From Robiginitomaculum sp. (GTDB taxonomy: Bacteria; Pseudomonadota; Alphaproteobacteria; Caulobacterales; Maricaulaceae), in the NCBI GenBank assembly GCA_027071965.1, contig JALSYJ010000326.1, positions 1 through 6,951 on the forward strand: DNA of 6,951 nucleotides, in the 5' to 3' direction. The notes beneath the pieces were generated by a model. The model had not been told where the DNA came from, did not search any database, and worked only from the letters and a program-made list of their open reading frames with translations. Made by a program: the position numbers and the translations under genes. Shown in pieces: positions 6,865 through 6,951 of this stretch; position 1 is the stretch's first letter; each line of letters starts with the position of its first letter.

Positions 6865-6941
6865 GGCTGGGTAGCTCAGTTGGTTAGAGCGCAGGACTCA
6901 TAATCCTGAGGTCGGGAGTTCAAATCTCCCCCCCGCCACCA
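6865..6941 (+). tRNA. tRNA-Met (CAT), probably elongator
   Basis: A complete 77-base cloverleaf can be folded by eye. The acceptor strands are GGCTGGG and CCCCGCC. The D arm is GCTC/GAGC with a nine-base loop. The anticodon stem is CAGGA/TCCTG around the loop CTCATAA, which puts anticodon CAT at 6899-6901. The variable loop is AGGTC and the T arm is GGGAG/CTCCC around TTCAAAT. The discriminator is A, and the 3' CCA is encoded (6939-6941). G1-C72 pairing rules against the initiator tRNA, whose first pair is normally mismatched in bacteria. The CAT anticodon is also used by tRNA-Ile2, in which C34 becomes lysidine; absence of the C4-G69 pair seen in E. coli tRNA-Ile2 favours Met. Position 4 is T opposite C69, a mismatch within an otherwise fully paired acceptor stem. 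Confidence 0.93.
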
Positions 6942-6951
6942 TATATTATCT

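Overview
The window holds a complete branched-chain 2-oxoacid dehydrogenase (BCKDH, bkd) operon with a divergently transcribed Lrp/AsnC-type regulator. Two further genes, probably involved in glycan or glycolipid metabolism, lie downstream of the regulator, and a CAT-anticodon tRNA closes the right end. Moderate G+C, the look of the tRNA and the Lrp protein suggest a proteobacterium, most likely an alphaproteobacterium. No marker in the window fixes the genus. The bkd proteins align well, from memory, with Pseudomonas putida BkdA1, BkdA2, BkdB and LpdV.

Left part, minus strand (1-1719, read right to left): a 160-residue Lrp/AsnC regulator (1237-1719), then a divergent PIG-L/LmbE-like protein (438-1232), then the N-terminal half of a GT4-type glycosyltransferase (450 down to 1, cut by the window edge). 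Spacing is 4 bp and then a 13-bp overlap, so the three genes look co-transcribed. Between the regulator and the bkd genes is a 142-bp AT-rich divergent promoter region (1720-1861). It contains promoter-like hexamers, a 13/15 match to the E. coli Lrp consensus and a 6-bp inverted repeat.

Right part, plus strand (1862-6779): E1-alpha, E1-beta, E2 and E3, with gaps of only 3, 3 and 7 bp. Together they encode the whole complex that oxidatively decarboxylates the 2-oxoacids made from valine, leucine and isoleucine. E1 (alpha2beta2, thiamine diphosphate) decarboxylates the substrate and acylates the E2 lipoyl group. E2 passes the acyl group to CoA. E3 reoxidises dihydrolipoamide using FAD and NAD+. 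The divergent Lrp-family gene matches the position of bkdR in P. putida, where BkdR activates the operon in response to branched-chain amino acids. A short spacer (6780-6864) with two small hairpins and a candidate tRNA promoter leads to the tRNA (6865-6941).

I see no mobile element, CRISPR array, phage gene or clearly new system. The points most worth a second look are the linkage of a bkdR-like regulator with PIG-L-like and glycosyltransferase genes, the altered metal-site motif of the PIG-L-like protein, and an acceptor-stem mismatch in the tRNA.
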